Origin: Rubripirellula lacrimiformis
GTDB taxonomy: Bacteria > Planctomycetota > Planctomycetia > Pirellulales > Pirellulaceae
NCBI RefSeq assembly: GCF_007741535.1
Contig: NZ_CP036525.1
Span: 6,634,001 to 6,698,000, forward strand
Reading direction: 5' to 3'
DNA: 64,000 bases
Numbering within the stretch: position 1 is the first letter of the stretch; every line of letters starts with the position of its first letter. The notes beneath the pieces are model-generated. The model was given only the letters and a program-made list of their open reading frames with translations. It did not search any database and was not told where the DNA came from. This document shows positions 38,331-48,375 of this stretch, in pieces. Both the position numbers and the translations under genes were made by a program.

Positions 38331-40570
38331 ACCGCAAACTAGCAGTTGGGTTCCGGGTTCTATGCTGGACGACGATCCTGTTGGCGGCGGTCGGTTGCGA
38401 CGATCCGGTGTTTCGCCCCGTAGCGTGGATACCGCCGACAGCCGATTGGACGTTGGCGGATAGTGACGACTCATCGACCTATGAATGGCCGATGACCAAT
38501 TCGGGGTATCAAGTCAACCGTCCGCCGCAGATGGCATACGTCACTTCATTCGATCAAAAGCTGACCTGTCCCGACCCGGTCACCGCCGAATTGGTGCCTT
38601 GGCCAACCGAAGGAAAGGATCAAGCGATGCTGACTTTCCTTGAAAAAGCTTATGCGGACCCGGCCCCCGAACTAGACGTCCTGGTGGAACTCGACAAGAC
38701 GCAGTTTCTAGGCCCGCAAGCCTTCGATGTGTCGTCGGACGGTTCGCGTATGGTGTTGATCGATGCCCAGGGGCTGGCGATGTACAAGATGGACGATGGA
38801 TCCCTGGTCGGGCACTTGGCACTTCCCGCGGTATTCGCCGCCGGCGCGGCTGCCCCCGAAGCGGTTCGTTTTTGTGGCAACAGCAAGGACATGCTGGTCG
38901 CATCCGCCGACACCATCGTGCGGATCAGCAGCAAGGACGGATCGGTCATCGGCCAGTGCGACGGTGTCGGTGATCCCATCGCCCAATGGTTCGTGAACAT
39001 CAACGACGATACGACATTGATGCGGACCGAGTCGGGCCAATTGTTCGGCGGTGATTCGCAGCTGAAAACATGGAACGACTACAAGCTGCGGAACCAAGCC
39101 AAAGTCTCTGCTGCGGCACTGAGCGACGATGGGTTGAAAATCGCGGTTGCCGTCAACCAGGTTCCACGCCTCTACGTCCAAAAGGACTACCAGATCGTCG
39201 AATCGGTCAACGATGACGGTCCCGAATCGGTGCGATTGGATCCCAACATCGACGTCGCGATCAGTGGAGGCCAATGCGTCTGGGCCGACCAAGACGGCAT
39301 TTTCCAGCTCTACTATCAAGACGGAAAGCTGGAGCCGGAAAAGCTGCTGTACCACATGTTTTGGCAGCCGCATTTACTTTCGCCCGTGAAACCGGATGAC
39401 GAATCCCATACTTTCTTAATTGCCGGCACACGTTTCTACCAAGGTGCCGAACAGCCCATCCTGTTCTTTTACAACACACGCAATCGAGCGCACTCGCCAC
39501 CCAAAATTCTAAAACAGATTCCCACCCGGATCGCTCACAGCCGCAGCGGTGACCGGCTAGCGATGTTGGAGGCCGGGCAACTGAAAATTTGCCAACAAGT
39601 CAGTTGGCCCAAACACGGTTCCGGGCAAGTCAAATGGTGGGCCTACTGGCGTACCGTCGAGGGCAAGTTTGACGTGCTGGAGGAATTATTGGCGATCATC
39701 GATACCCAGCACCGCCTGGGCTATGGCCGGACATCCGAGTCGCTGCGTTCTTCCCTGTTGGCGGGCATCGCCTATCGGGTAAGAGAACTGATCGAATCCG
39801 AACCGGACGGGGAAGCGATGAAAAAGTTCACCGCCTGGAAAGAAAGCGGCAGCACGATCGCGCTGACAGCCGATGGCATCGGGAACCATGACTACGCTTG
39901 GCAATTGCGCGGTTCCGGCTTCGCGAGCAGCGTCACGGCCAGCGGCTGGGAGGGGTTCGAAAAACACATCCAATCGGCGAACAAATCGCTGCAGCTAGCG
40001 ATCGATTCGGGCGAAGACCTACCGCTGGCAGCACTGGAAGCGTTCCTGACATGTCGCCTTGAAACCGACGGCAGTCTCGACAACATCGACGCGATTGCCC
40101 GTCAAGCAACACAGCGGTATCCCGGCGAACTAGAGCCACACCTGTCGATCATGTTCAAACTGATGCCGCAGTGGTACGGCGAAGAGGGTGACGCTGCCAG
40201 CTTCGCCATTTCAGTCGCAAAAATGCTTGAACAACCCTACAGCGATCTGTTGTATCTAAAACTGGCAGCGATTTCCGCATCATGGCGGGATGCCAGCAAC
40301 CGGAAGTTCGATTCCCAGCGGGCAGCCCGAGGATTGGCTGAAATGGTGCGTCAATCGGCTGTCCACGACAACGTGTTATGGGACCTATGGGTAGATTTAT
40401 TCATCGACCGCTCGCACGCCACATTGATGGACGCCACGTTCGTGCACCTGATGGAAACCACCGCTGCCGTTCCCCAAACATTGGGGAACGGCCACTACCG
40501 TGGAATCGAAAACAATGTTCACGGTGTCGCCCAGGCAATTCGCAAAGGCGAGTTTCGCAATTCGCAATGA
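38327..40570 (+). CDS. Lipoprotein with beta-propeller-like domain, hypothetical
   Basis: 747 residues. Signal peptide with lipobox AVGC (Cys24). Residues about 110-400 have the rhythm of a WD/PQQ-type propeller (QAFDVSSDGSRMVLIDAQGLAMYKMDDGSL; DTIVRISSKDGSVIGQ; KVSAAALSDDGLKIAV). The second half (about 430-740) is alpha-helical with alternating blocks of TPR-like character (HIQSANKSLQLAIDSGEDLP, RYPGELEPHLSIM). No enzyme motif seen. Start overlaps the LRR gene's stop, implying coupled synthesis and probably a shared envelope role. Not a family I can name. Confidence 0.8.
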   Translation: MNRKLAVGFRVLCWTTILLAAVGCDDPVFRPVAWIPPTADWTLADSDDSSTYEWPMTNSGYQVNRPPQMAYVTSFDQKLTCPDPVTAELVPWPTEGKDQAMLTFLEKAYADPAPELDVLVELDKTQFLGPQAFDVSSDGSRMVLIDAQGLAMYKMDDGSLVGHLALPAVFAAGAAAPEAVRFCGNSKDMLVASADTIVRISSKDGSVIGQCDGVGDPIAQWFVNINDDTTLMRTESGQLFGGDSQLKTWNDYKLRNQAKVSAAALSDDGLKIAVAVNQVPRLYVQKDYQIVESVNDDGPESVRLDPNIDVAISGGQCVWADQDGIFQLYYQDGKLEPEKLLYHMFWQPHLLSPVKPDDESHTFLIAGTRFYQGAEQPILFFYNTRNRAHSPPKILKQIPTRIAHSRSGDRLAMLEAGQLKICQQVSWPKHGSGQVKWWAYWRTVEGKFDVLEELLAIIDTQHRLGYGRTSESLRSSLLAGIAYRVRELIESEPDGEAMKKFTAWKESGSTIALTADGIGNHDYAWQLRGSGFASSVTASGWEGFEKHIQSANKSLQLAIDSGEDLPLAALEAFLTCRLETDGSLDNIDAIARQATQRYPGELEPHLSIMFKLMPQWYGEEGDAASFAISVAKMLEQPYSDLLYLKLAAISASWRDASNRKFDSQRAARGLAEMVRQSAVHDNVLWDLWVDLFIDRSHATLMDATFVHLMETTAAVPQTLGNGHYRGIENNVHGVAQAIRKGEFRNSQ

Positions 40571-41884
40571 TCAGTCCGCCAAGTACTTCTTGCGGTACTT
40601 TTGGAACAGCATCGTGTGCCGGCTTGTCAAATCGACCGTTCGCCCACCGATGTAAGCATCCGTCACTTGAGTCTGCGTTTGCAGGATATCGCCGTCGCAC
40701 ACGATCAGCGTCGCGTCTTTGCCGACCGTCAGCGAACCGATTCGATCGTCCACCCCCAATATCTTTGCGGCGGTCAATGTGATCGCCTCGATCGCTTTGT
40801 CCGCTGGCAATCCGTAGGCAACCGCATTGGCCGCATGATACGGCAAATTACGAGCATTGGATGATCCACCGGGATATCCAGGTCCTTCGCCACAGATGGA
40901 AAACGTCACTCCCGCGCGGCGCAGCCGATCGGGCAACGTGTACGGAGCATCGTAGGGATCATCGCGATGCATCGGCAATCGATAGGTTCCGGCAACGATC
41001 ACCGGCACGTGATAGCGTTTCAACAGATTGGCACAGGATTCGGCATCGTAACCGCCATAGATCACCAGATCGATGTCACGGCCCACCGCGTAGGCAACCG
41101 CAGATTCAATCGAAGCCTGGCGGTTGGCTTCCACAAACATCGGTTGCTGTCGACGCAGGACGGGCAACAGTGCCGCCAACCGCAGATCCGAATCGACATC
41201 GATCTCGCCGGCTTCCACCGCCTTGCCGTAACGTTCGGCTTGATCAAACCACTGATCCAAGTCTCGCAGTTTCTCGTCTCGCTTTTTGGCCTCGGCCGCA
41301 GCGTCGTTGTCCCTGGGCATCAGCGCATCCCACTGAACGCTTAGACCGGCCGGTGCACGCAGATTCATTTCCGCAGCTGTCCATCCGTCCAATTGCATCA
41401 CGGCGGTTTGCCCACGCACAAAAGGGCCACCGGGGGACACGTGCGCGATCAGCACACCGCCGGCACGGGCGACCGGGATCAGTTCGCTGTCAGGGTTCAC
41501 CGCGACCCAGGACCGGACGTTCGGATTTCGATCGCCGCGTTCCTGCGAATCGACGGTCTCGCCAACCGACAAGATCTCTCGCAGCCCCAGGTCGGTCATC
41601 GACTCGATCAGCCCCGGGTAGACATGTTTGCCACTGCCGTCGATCACTTGCGCGTCCTGGGGTTCATCCACGGATTCCCCGACCGCGACAATTCGACCTT
41701 GGTCAAACAGGATCGATCCGGTTTCGATCACGGCGCTATCGACAGGATGAATCGTCGCCCCGCGGATCAGGATTGGACGCGACTGTGGCCGTCCGGGAAT
41801 CTGATCGTTGGCGGTCAGGGTCGTTCCCATGACCGTGATGCATGCGAAGGCTAGGACACGTATTGGACTATTTGAAAACATCAT
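40571..41884 (-). CDS. Amidohydrolase-family protein lacking the HXH metal site
   Basis: 437 residues with a signal peptide (MMFSNSPIRVLAFACITVMGTTLTA). Shows the composite amidohydrolase scaffold: LIRGATIHPVDSAVIETGSI, GKHVYPGLIE near residues 85-95, and a C-terminal GSLTVGKDATLIVCDGDIL. At the point where PGLIDXHXH normally supplies two metal-binding histidines it reads PGLIESMTDLG, so the classical metal centre is missing. Start overlaps the stop of the upstream double amidohydrolase gene (ATGA), with GGAGG just before the start, so both are made together. Possibly a periplasmic non-catalytic partner. Confidence 0.88.
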   Translation of the reverse strand: MMFSNSPIRVLAFACITVMGTTLTANDQIPGRPQSRPILIRGATIHPVDSAVIETGSILFDQGRIVAVGESVDEPQDAQVIDGSGKHVYPGLIESMTDLGLREILSVGETVDSQERGDRNPNVRSWVAVNPDSELIPVARAGGVLIAHVSPGGPFVRGQTAVMQLDGWTAAEMNLRAPAGLSVQWDALMPRDNDAAAEAKKRDEKLRDLDQWFDQAERYGKAVEAGEIDVDSDLRLAALLPVLRRQQPMFVEANRQASIESAVAYAVGRDIDLVIYGGYDAESCANLLKRYHVPVIVAGTYRLPMHRDDPYDAPYTLPDRLRRAGVTFSICGEGPGYPGGSSNARNLPYHAANAVAYGLPADKAIEAITLTAAKILGVDDRIGSLTVGKDATLIVCDGDILQTQTQVTDAYIGGRTVDLTSRHTMLFQKYRKKYLAD

Positions 41885-44800
41885 TGTTGACCTCCGCGGT
41901 TTCCACCGGCATTACAGAATTCGTCGTATCGCAACCATCGATCTTGTTCATCCACCGATTCTTTCTTGTCCTTCTTGCTAGCCGGTTCGCCCGAACCGGC
42001 CGCCATTTGAACCAACCGAGCCTTCCATGCCTGATCTCGTTCTCGCAGTTCTTGTTGCATCCGCAGCGAAAAATATTGGCGGCCATCAATCCAAGACTGC
42101 TCGCACCGCGTCGTCGTTGACAACGGCGGTCCGCTCCAAACGATCAGGTCGGCATCTTTGCCGACTTCGATCGATCCAACACGATCGTCGATGCGAAGTT
42201 GTTTGGCGGGATTCAGCGTGACAAACTTCAACGCTTCTTCCTCCGGCACGCCACCGTACTTGGTTGCCTTGGCCGCCTCGGTGTTCAGGTGACGGGCCAG
42301 TTCGGCATCGTCACTGTTGAACGACACGACCACGCCGGCGTCATGCAACAGAACCCCGTTGTAGGGAATCGCATCGAAGACTTCGAACTTGTAGGCCCAC
42401 CAATCGGCGAACGACGAAGCCATCGCACCATGTTTGGCGATCCGGTCGGCTACCTTGTAACCTTCCAGAATGTGTTGCAACGTTCCAATTTGGACGTGAA
42501 ATTCTTCCAACACGTCCAACGTGGCGACGATTTCGTCTTGGCGATAGCTATGGCAATGCACCCAGCGATCCCCGCGTTGAATTTCCACGATCGCATCCAG
42601 CTGCAGATCGCGACGCGGCGGCAGTGTGTTGCGGTCCCCGCGATCCCAAGCTTGCCGAGCCGCGTCGTACTGCCGGGCCGCCAAGAATTGGTCTCGCAAA
42701 ATCTGTTCAACGCCCATCCGAGTATTGGGATACCGATTGGGCGATCGTTTGACGTTCTCACCGAGCGCGAACTTGATTCCCGCGGGCGCTCCGACAAACT
42801 TCATCCCGTCCATCGACGCACCCCAGCGAAGTTTCAGCGTCTGGCTTTGACCGCCGATGGGGTTCGCTGATCCGTGCAAAATATTGGCCGTGGTCACGCC
42901 ACCGGCCAGATGGCGATAGATCGAAATGTCACTGTTGTCGATGAAGTCCCCGATCCGAACCTCGGCCGTCACGACCTGGCCGGACTCGTTCACGCCACCG
43001 TCGGTGCCAATGTGCGAGTGACAATCGATCAGCCCCGGAGTGATGTGTTTTCCACGGGCATCCATGATGCGGCAACCGGGTACCTCCGCCAACTGCGTCC
43101 CGACATCGACGATTTTCCCATCGCGCACAAGGACGTCACCGTTGACGATTTTCCCCTGGTCGCCACAGGTCCAAATGGTTGCTCCGCGGAACAAGACGAC
43201 ATCGACCGCGGGCGGTTGGGCAAGACCGTAGGCACCCAAGGGGTACACCACATCGATCGGCAGATCGGTATCAGGCTGTGCTGCGTTTGAATCGGCGGCG
43301 ACGGACTTCGGCGCGTCCGGCTTCGAAGCATCCGACTGCGAATCGGCATCGTCGGCAGGTTCGGGCGGTGCATCTTTCTTGGTTTCATCGGCTGTGGATG
43401 TGACTGTTGAATCATCCGACGGTGACGATTGGGAATGGGACGATTTGGGCTGGACCGAACGAATCGCGATCCCCTGGGTGTCCCCGCTGGGCGGCGTCCA
43501 GGTCGCTAATACCTTCACGTCGATGTCGTCGTCACGCGTTGTTTCGACCGTCAACAGAGTGAAAGTGGATATCCCCTCGGCAAAACGATCGTCCAACGCG
43601 TGCAGCTTGGCCTTTCCGGATAACCGACCGCGTTGCCGGATCAAATCGGTCAACTTCACCGATCGCGGCTGGTCAGCGGCCGGTGCATCGTCGGATTCTG
43701 CGTCGTCGGATTCTGCATCGCCGGATTCCTTGCTGTCGGAATCATTGTCATCCGATTCCACATCCTCGGACTCCACCGGTTCAGCTTCTTTGTCCTTGGC
43801 TTGCTTGTCCGCGGCTTGCTTGTCCTTGGCTGCATCCGACGGGGGATTCGCCAAGCGAAGGGTCGCCTCGATTCCCTTTTTCTTCTTCACGAACTCGACC
43901 GTTGCTTGGACAGGCCCGTCACTTGTCGTCAGCCCGATTTCCCACTGCCCAATCAAGGGGTCATCCGGTCGGCTGGAATCAGCGTCGAATTCAAATCGTT
44001 GACCGGCGACCCAAGTTTCGACCAACTTGGTTTCCGTGTCGAACAGATCCCCGCGGGTGATCACTAGGCTAGCCAACATCCCGGCTTCGACACGGCCAAG
44101 CGAATCATCGACGCCCAACCATTTTGCCGGTGTCGTGGTCAGCGCGGCGTGAGCGACGGTGGGATCGAGACCGCGTTCGACAGCGACGCGGACCTGTTTG
44201 ATAAAGTCGTCGACATTGTCCAAACCATCGGTGGTCAAACAGAAGGGCACACCGGCTTGGGCAAGCCGAGCGGGGTTTTCCGGAGCCAGATGCCAATGCA
44301 TCCAGTCCACTAGCGGCGTATTGCGAACCTTATCGACGGTCGCCGTGCTGGGTGCGTCGGGGAAATCGACAGGCACCAAGATCATCCGCCCCATCGACTT
44401 GATTTCATCGATGGCTCGGTACTCGCGGCCCGATCCACGCAGAATCATGTTCAGTGAAAATTCGTCGGCAACGTTTCCCGCTCGCAGCGCCATCCGTTCA
44501 TTGGCCGCATCGATCACAACGGTTCCCGAGTGCATCATGTCTGCGATCTGTTGCAGATCATCGCTGGGGTCGGGTCGCGATAGCCCCGGGTCGATCTGGT
44601 AGGTCCGCATGGCGTCCTGGTACCACTGGGCATCGTAGAACGTTTGTCGCAGCAGCGCCGTGGCGCCCATCGGCGAATTGGGATAGCGATCACGCGACTG
44701 GCCGCGTGGTTTGGTCAGCGTGGCATGGTGGAAAACATCCGCGACAATCAGACGTTGGGCATCGTCGGGATCGACCAGGGCCACTAGGCAGCTGGTCCCT

Positions 44801-45297
44801 TTGAAGATCCCGCCCTTGGGAGCCAGTAATTGCGCGGCAATGCCTTGTTTGCGTAGTTTTTCGATTCCGTCATGCGTCTGGTTGGCGACGTGGACCGCCC
44901 GATTGCGTGGTGTAACGTTCCCATTCCAATGTTTCGCCACTTGCGGCGCCGTCTTCTCCGGCACATCCACATCGTGCATCGCGTCGATCAGGCCGGCATA
45001 GATACGTCGTCCGCTAACGTCGATACGCTCGGTCCCATCAGGAACCCTTAGCGGTCGCCCAACCGCCACAATGGTTGTGCCATCGATCAGCACGTCGGCA
45101 TCGATGGGATCGGCACCCGGCGCGGTCACGACCTGACCGCCTTCAAGCAATCGTGGTGCTGCTGCAGAACTGCGCAATCCTTCGGCAGGCTGGACCGAAG
45201 TCGCATAGCGACCTGTGGTTTGGGAATACGCCATCGGCGCGAACATAGCGGCGGACAACAAGCCAACCGTGATCGCGAGGGAATGTAAACGCGTCAT
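41881..45297 (-). CDS. Secreted protein with two amidohydrolase domains in tandem
   Basis: 1138 residues from the ATG at 45297. Signal peptide (MTRLHSLAITVGLLSAAMFAPMAYS). First amidohydrolase-like domain about 35-435 has AGLIDAMHDVDV in place of the HXH motif, so metal binding is doubtful. A middle region includes an acidic, Lys-rich low-complexity linker (KQAADKQAKDKEAEPVES, ESDDAESDDA) and a strand-rich part. The second domain, after about residue 675, has the proper PGLIDCHSHIGTDGG plus GGVTTANILHGSANPIGG and NPAKQLRIDDRVGSIEVGKD. It resembles imidazolonepropionase-like enzymes. Followed immediately by another amidohydrolase gene. Likely hydrolyses a cyclic amide or peptide derivative in the periplasm; substrate unknown. 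Confidence 0.88.
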   Translation of the reverse strand: MTRLHSLAITVGLLSAAMFAPMAYSQTTGRYATSVQPAEGLRSSAAAPRLLEGGQVVTAPGADPIDADVLIDGTTIVAVGRPLRVPDGTERIDVSGRRIYAGLIDAMHDVDVPEKTAPQVAKHWNGNVTPRNRAVHVANQTHDGIEKLRKQGIAAQLLAPKGGIFKGTSCLVALVDPDDAQRLIVADVFHHATLTKPRGQSRDRYPNSPMGATALLRQTFYDAQWYQDAMRTYQIDPGLSRPDPSDDLQQIADMMHSGTVVIDAANERMALRAGNVADEFSLNMILRGSGREYRAIDEIKSMGRMILVPVDFPDAPSTATVDKVRNTPLVDWMHWHLAPENPARLAQAGVPFCLTTDGLDNVDDFIKQVRVAVERGLDPTVAHAALTTTPAKWLGVDDSLGRVEAGMLASLVITRGDLFDTETKLVETWVAGQRFEFDADSSRPDDPLIGQWEIGLTTSDGPVQATVEFVKKKKGIEATLRLANPPSDAAKDKQAADKQAKDKEAEPVESEDVESDDNDSDSKESGDAESDDAESDDAPAADQPRSVKLTDLIRQRGRLSGKAKLHALDDRFAEGISTFTLLTVETTRDDDIDVKVLATWTPPSGDTQGIAIRSVQPKSSHSQSSPSDDSTVTSTADETKKDAPPEPADDADSQSDASKPDAPKSVAADSNAAQPDTDLPIDVVYPLGAYGLAQPPAVDVVLFRGATIWTCGDQGKIVNGDVLVRDGKIVDVGTQLAEVPGCRIMDARGKHITPGLIDCHSHIGTDGGVNESGQVVTAEVRIGDFIDNSDISIYRHLAGGVTTANILHGSANPIGGQSQTLKLRWGASMDGMKFVGAPAGIKFALGENVKRSPNRYPNTRMGVEQILRDQFLAARQYDAARQAWDRGDRNTLPPRRDLQLDAIVEIQRGDRWVHCHSYRQDEIVATLDVLEEFHVQIGTLQHILEGYKVADRIAKHGAMASSFADWWAYKFEVFDAIPYNGVLLHDAGVVVSFNSDDAELARHLNTEAAKATKYGGVPEEEALKFVTLNPAKQLRIDDRVGSIEVGKDADLIVWSGPPLSTTTRCEQSWIDGRQYFSLRMQQELRERDQAWKARLVQMAAGSGEPASKKDKKESVDEQDRWLRYDEFCNAGGNRGGQQ

Positions 45298-45785
45298 GCA
45301 GAGCACCGGGAAAGGGATCAGCGAACAAAGTACTGGCCCCCAATTTAATCCAATCCCGATCGACAAGCAGCTTGAAAGCGGGCAGCGAGCCAGTTCTTTC
45401 TGCAGCTGCTAGTTTTCTGCGCATCGTATGCAAACGACATCAGCAGCGGGCCAGCTACCCCCACCGCCCGCCCGGCATCGGCATGACCATCATCATCCGA
45501 TTTTTCAAATTTTTCCGTCGGTGCTCAGTCGCGGAATCGCCACCCCAATTTGGTCGACGGCGTCGCCGCCATCCCAATTAGGCCATCACCGACCGATTGC
45601 TTGGCACGGTCGCTGGTCGCCCAGATCGGACTTCGGCCTTCGGATTGCATTGCACCCTTTCGACAGCGGATGACTTTGCAGCCAGCCGAACACCGACTGA
45701 TTGCAAACGACGCTATCACGCAGCGAGCCATCGCAAGGAACCTTGGCCGCGTCCCTCTCTAACCCCGTTCCATTCTGTTGATCTC
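45298..45785. other. Divergent intergenic region, no gene seen
   Basis: 488 bases between the amidohydrolase and DUF1559 genes, which point away from each other, so it should hold both promoters. Short frames are open on both strands, but they are Pro/His/Arg-rich with no start context and were not accepted. No repeat or strong hairpin was seen. Confidence 0.5.
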
Positions 45786-46856
45786 ATGAACACTCGCTTC
45801 CGTACCGTACGAAGTCGTCTCGCATTTACCCTTGTCGAACTGTTGGTTGTCATAGCCATCATCGGCGTATTAGTCGGCCTATTGTTGCCGGCCGTGCAGG
45901 CGGCTCGTGAAGCTGCCCGACGCATGCAATGTTCAAACAATCTGAAACAACTCGGATTGGCCATTCACAACTACCACGGAACGTTCCAGCAGTTCCCCGC
46001 CAACATCGGCACTGACAAAGACCTGTGGGAAGGATCCAACCGGACCAGCAACGCGTCCTGGCTGACCATGATCTTGCCGCAAATTGAAGAGTCAGCGGCG
46101 TACGAGCAGTTCACCTTCTCGGGCACTGACTTTACCGATACCGGCAGCGGTACGAACTACAACTGGGAAGTGATGTCGAACCTGCGGGTTCCAGGCTACA
46201 ACTGCCCATCCAACCCGATGCCCAACGAACGGACGCACACGGCAACGGCAGGCACCCAGGCGATCGGGGCCCCGGAGACCTACAACATCCAGATCCCTGA
46301 TTATGTGGCAAACGTGGGCTTCTATTTCCGCCCCGGAGCCGACTCATTTGCTTGGGATCGATACTACGCCAACACCGCGACCTGGACCGGCTACGGATGG
46401 CTTCAAGACGACGGCTTTCTGTCGATCATCAACAATGTTTTTCAGAAGCGCCGCTTCTCAAGCGTGACCGATGGCACCTCGCATACGCTGGCCGTCGGTG
46501 AACACTCCAATTTCCTGCATCACTTCGACGGAACCAAACAAGACTCGCGTCCAGGACGCGGAGCAGGCGGTGCTTGGGCTGCATGGCCCAGCCATTTTGA
46601 ATGGAGCTCGGCATCGGGCCGCACCAGCAACGTGACCGTACCTCGCTATCCCAACAATAGCTTGTACGCCAACAACTACACCCAGAAAGACGAGAACACA
46701 CTGCACAACGGTTACCGATCCGCTCACACCGGCGGCGTCCAGTTTGTGATGGGTGACGGATCCGTTCGATTCATCACCGACAGTGTCGACTTCGTCAATG
46801 TCTTCCCCGCTCTTGCCGGTCGTGCAGACGGCTACGTGATCCGCGAAGAACACTGA
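45786..46856 (+). CDS. DUF1559 protein with prepilin-type N-terminus (second copy)
   Basis: 356 residues from the ATG at 45786. Prepilin-like start with [20 protein letters not shown], then [25 protein letters not shown]. The middle contains a short Cys-bounded block (RVPGYNCPSNPMP). The C-terminal signature GGVQFVMGDGSVRFI is intact. Differs considerably from the copy at 9.8-11 kb outside the conserved ends. A small lipoprotein gene follows on the same strand 77 bases later. Confidence 0.95.
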   Translation: MNTRFRTVRSRLAFTLVELLVVIAIIGVLVGLLLPAVQAAREAARRMQCSNNLKQLGLAIHNYHGTFQQFPANIGTDKDLWEGSNRTSNASWLTMILPQIEESAAYEQFTFSGTDFTDTGSGTNYNWEVMSNLRVPGYNCPSNPMPNERTHTATAGTQAIGAPETYNIQIPDYVANVGFYFRPGADSFAWDRYYANTATWTGYGWLQDDGFLSIINNVFQKRRFSSVTDGTSHTLAVGEHSNFLHHFDGTKQDSRPGRGAGGAWAAWPSHFEWSSASGRTSNVTVPRYPNNSLYANNYTQKDENTLHNGYRSAHTGGVQFVMGDGSVRFITDSVDFVNVFPALAGRADGYVIREEH

Positions 46857-46933
46857 TCCCAATCGCGAACCACTTTTCGACCCATTGCGTTTCCATGTTT
46901 CCAACACAGCACTCCCTATCCACGTTCAATCCA

Positions 46934-47347
46934 ATGTCCATCAACAAAATCTCATTGACTCTTGCAATCGGATGTCTCACCTTGGCTGGCTGCAGCCCTT
47001 CGGGTCCCCCCATGGGATTCGTCAGTGGCTCGTTGACCATGTCAGGCCAACCGATTGAAAACGGCAGCATTGAATTCGTCCCGCTGTCGGGCGGCCGACC
47101 CTCTCTAGCTCTGTCCAACTCGGACGGCGAATACGAGGCCTATTACCTGCCAGGCGTGGCCGGTGTGATCCCAGGCAAGTACAAGATTCGGTTCGAAATC
47201 GGCAAAAGCAGTCCCAGCGATGCTGGGATCGATCGTCCCAAACGGGGCCGTCGCCCCACGGGCAAACTGGTGCTGGAACCAAGCGAAATCGAAGTGCTAG
47301 CTGACACCAACGAAATTCACTTCCAGTTGGTCGAACAAAACAGCTAG
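46934..47347 (+). CDS. Small lipoprotein with transthyretin/CarboxypepD_reg-like fold
   Basis: 137 residues from the ATG at 46934 (an ATG 39 bases further up is possible). Signal peptide with lipobox LAGC (Cys20). The mature part has the pattern VSGSLTMSGQPIENGSIEFVP then YYLPGVAGVIPGKYKIRFEIG, as in the bacterial Ig-like/transthyretin-type lipoproteins that often accompany DUF1559 genes in planctomycetes. A basic stretch (RPKRGRRP) lies in a loop. Probably co-transcribed with the DUF1559 gene. Function unknown. Confidence 0.82.
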   Translation: MSINKISLTLAIGCLTLAGCSPSGPPMGFVSGSLTMSGQPIENGSIEFVPLSGGRPSLALSNSDGEYEAYYLPGVAGVIPGKYKIRFEIGKSSPSDAGIDRPKRGRRPTGKLVLEPSEIEVLADTNEIHFQLVEQNS

Positions 47348-47356
47348 TTCAGACGG

Positions 47357-47398
47357 TGGCGGCTGGTCCTTTGTCTGGGGGCACCCGGCCAGCCGCCA
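47357..47398. terminator. Hairpin between convergent genes
   Basis: TGGCGGCTGG (47357-47366) is perfectly complementary to CCAGCCGCCA (47389-47398). It lies between the stops of two convergent genes and ends one base before the minus-strand stop. No T run on either side, so termination activity is uncertain. Confidence 0.45.
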
Positions 47399-48370
47399 TC
47401 AATCTGCGACATTGAAATTCCAAGGGCCGTGGGCGAACAGACGTTGAAAGACGTCCCCGCCCGCGGCCTTTGGTATTTCGGTTCCCGAGCTTGGATTTGC
47501 AAGGTTTGCGTTTCCACAATCCACCCCCGGCACAAAATCGGATGCCGGCTTAGAACCGGATGCCCAGATTCGGACATCACTGGCGAACCATAACCCCGCA
47601 TCGGTTCCCATCAACAACACTTGATCGGCAGCGACCAGTCGCGATGGTGTCAATCGCTGCTTTCGCCACGGGATCGACTCTGCCGCCGCCCATTGCTGGA
47701 CCATCTTTTGTGTCACGCCCGGCAAGACCTGGTCCTCCGGTGGCGACGTGATGATCCCCGATTCCACAATCGCCAAGTTTGCGATGCTAGTTTCGGTGAT
47801 CGATCCGTCCGCATCCACCAAAACCCCCGCGGCCAACGGATGCACCGATCTTGCGATTTGGTCGGCACGAAAGTAGTGCAACCGGCAGCGTGTCTTGATC
47901 GACCGCGACCATGCGTCCGGCGATGGCTGACAAACCGAGGTGACCACCAACGGTTGCCCTGTCGCCCAACGTCGGCGGTGGGCTGCGTCATCCAGACGGT
48001 TCAGGTGCATGCCAATGGTTGGCAAACGGTCCGCCGCATCAATCCCAACATTCCCAGGCGTTGCGAACCAGGTGATGCCAACGTCATCCGTCGCCGAGTC
48101 CCAATCACGATTACGAACCAATAACTGGTTCATCAACGACCGCATTTCATCGGGCGGGGGTGTCCCCACGATCCCCAGGTAGTCGAGCGATGATTGCCAG
48201 CGGCGGAGATGCAAATCGACCTGCCAGGGTACACGGTTGTAGGTCCGCAATCGTTCCACCACGGTGACAGCCTGGCGAAACCCGGCGTCATCCACCGAAA
48301 CTGACATTTCGGAATGATTCACCCAGCGTCCGCAAAGGTATCCAACGGGTTGCGAAGTGGAATCGGGCAT
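47399..48370 (-). CDS. Fold-type IV PLP aminotransferase (BCAT/aminodeoxychorismate lyase-like)
   Basis: 323 residues from the ATG at 48370. Class IV aminotransferase pattern: SVSVDDAGFRQAVTVVERLRTYN near the N-terminus, PLP lysine in RSIKTRCRLHYFRAD, and ETSIANLAIVESG followed by LPGVTQKMVQQWAAAE. The family includes branched-chain aminotransferases, D-amino-acid aminotransferases and 4-amino-4-deoxychorismate lyase (PabC); the length fits, but the specific member cannot be chosen. The upstream alpha/beta hydrolase gene ends only 5 bases before the start, so they are co-transcribed. Confidence 0.85.
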   Translation of the reverse strand: MPDSTSQPVGYLCGRWVNHSEMSVSVDDAGFRQAVTVVERLRTYNRVPWQVDLHLRRWQSSLDYLGIVGTPPPDEMRSLMNQLLVRNRDWDSATDDVGITWFATPGNVGIDAADRLPTIGMHLNRLDDAAHRRRWATGQPLVVTSVCQPSPDAWSRSIKTRCRLHYFRADQIARSVHPLAAGVLVDADGSITETSIANLAIVESGIITSPPEDQVLPGVTQKMVQQWAAAESIPWRKQRLTPSRLVAADQVLLMGTDAGLWFASDVRIWASGSKPASDFVPGVDCGNANLANPSSGTEIPKAAGGDVFQRLFAHGPWNFNVAD

Positions 48371-48375
48371 GTGCA

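Noticed and set aside
40861-41832. 323-residue plus-strand frame opposite an amidohydrolase gene
   Set aside because: Arg/Pro-rich antisense shadow.
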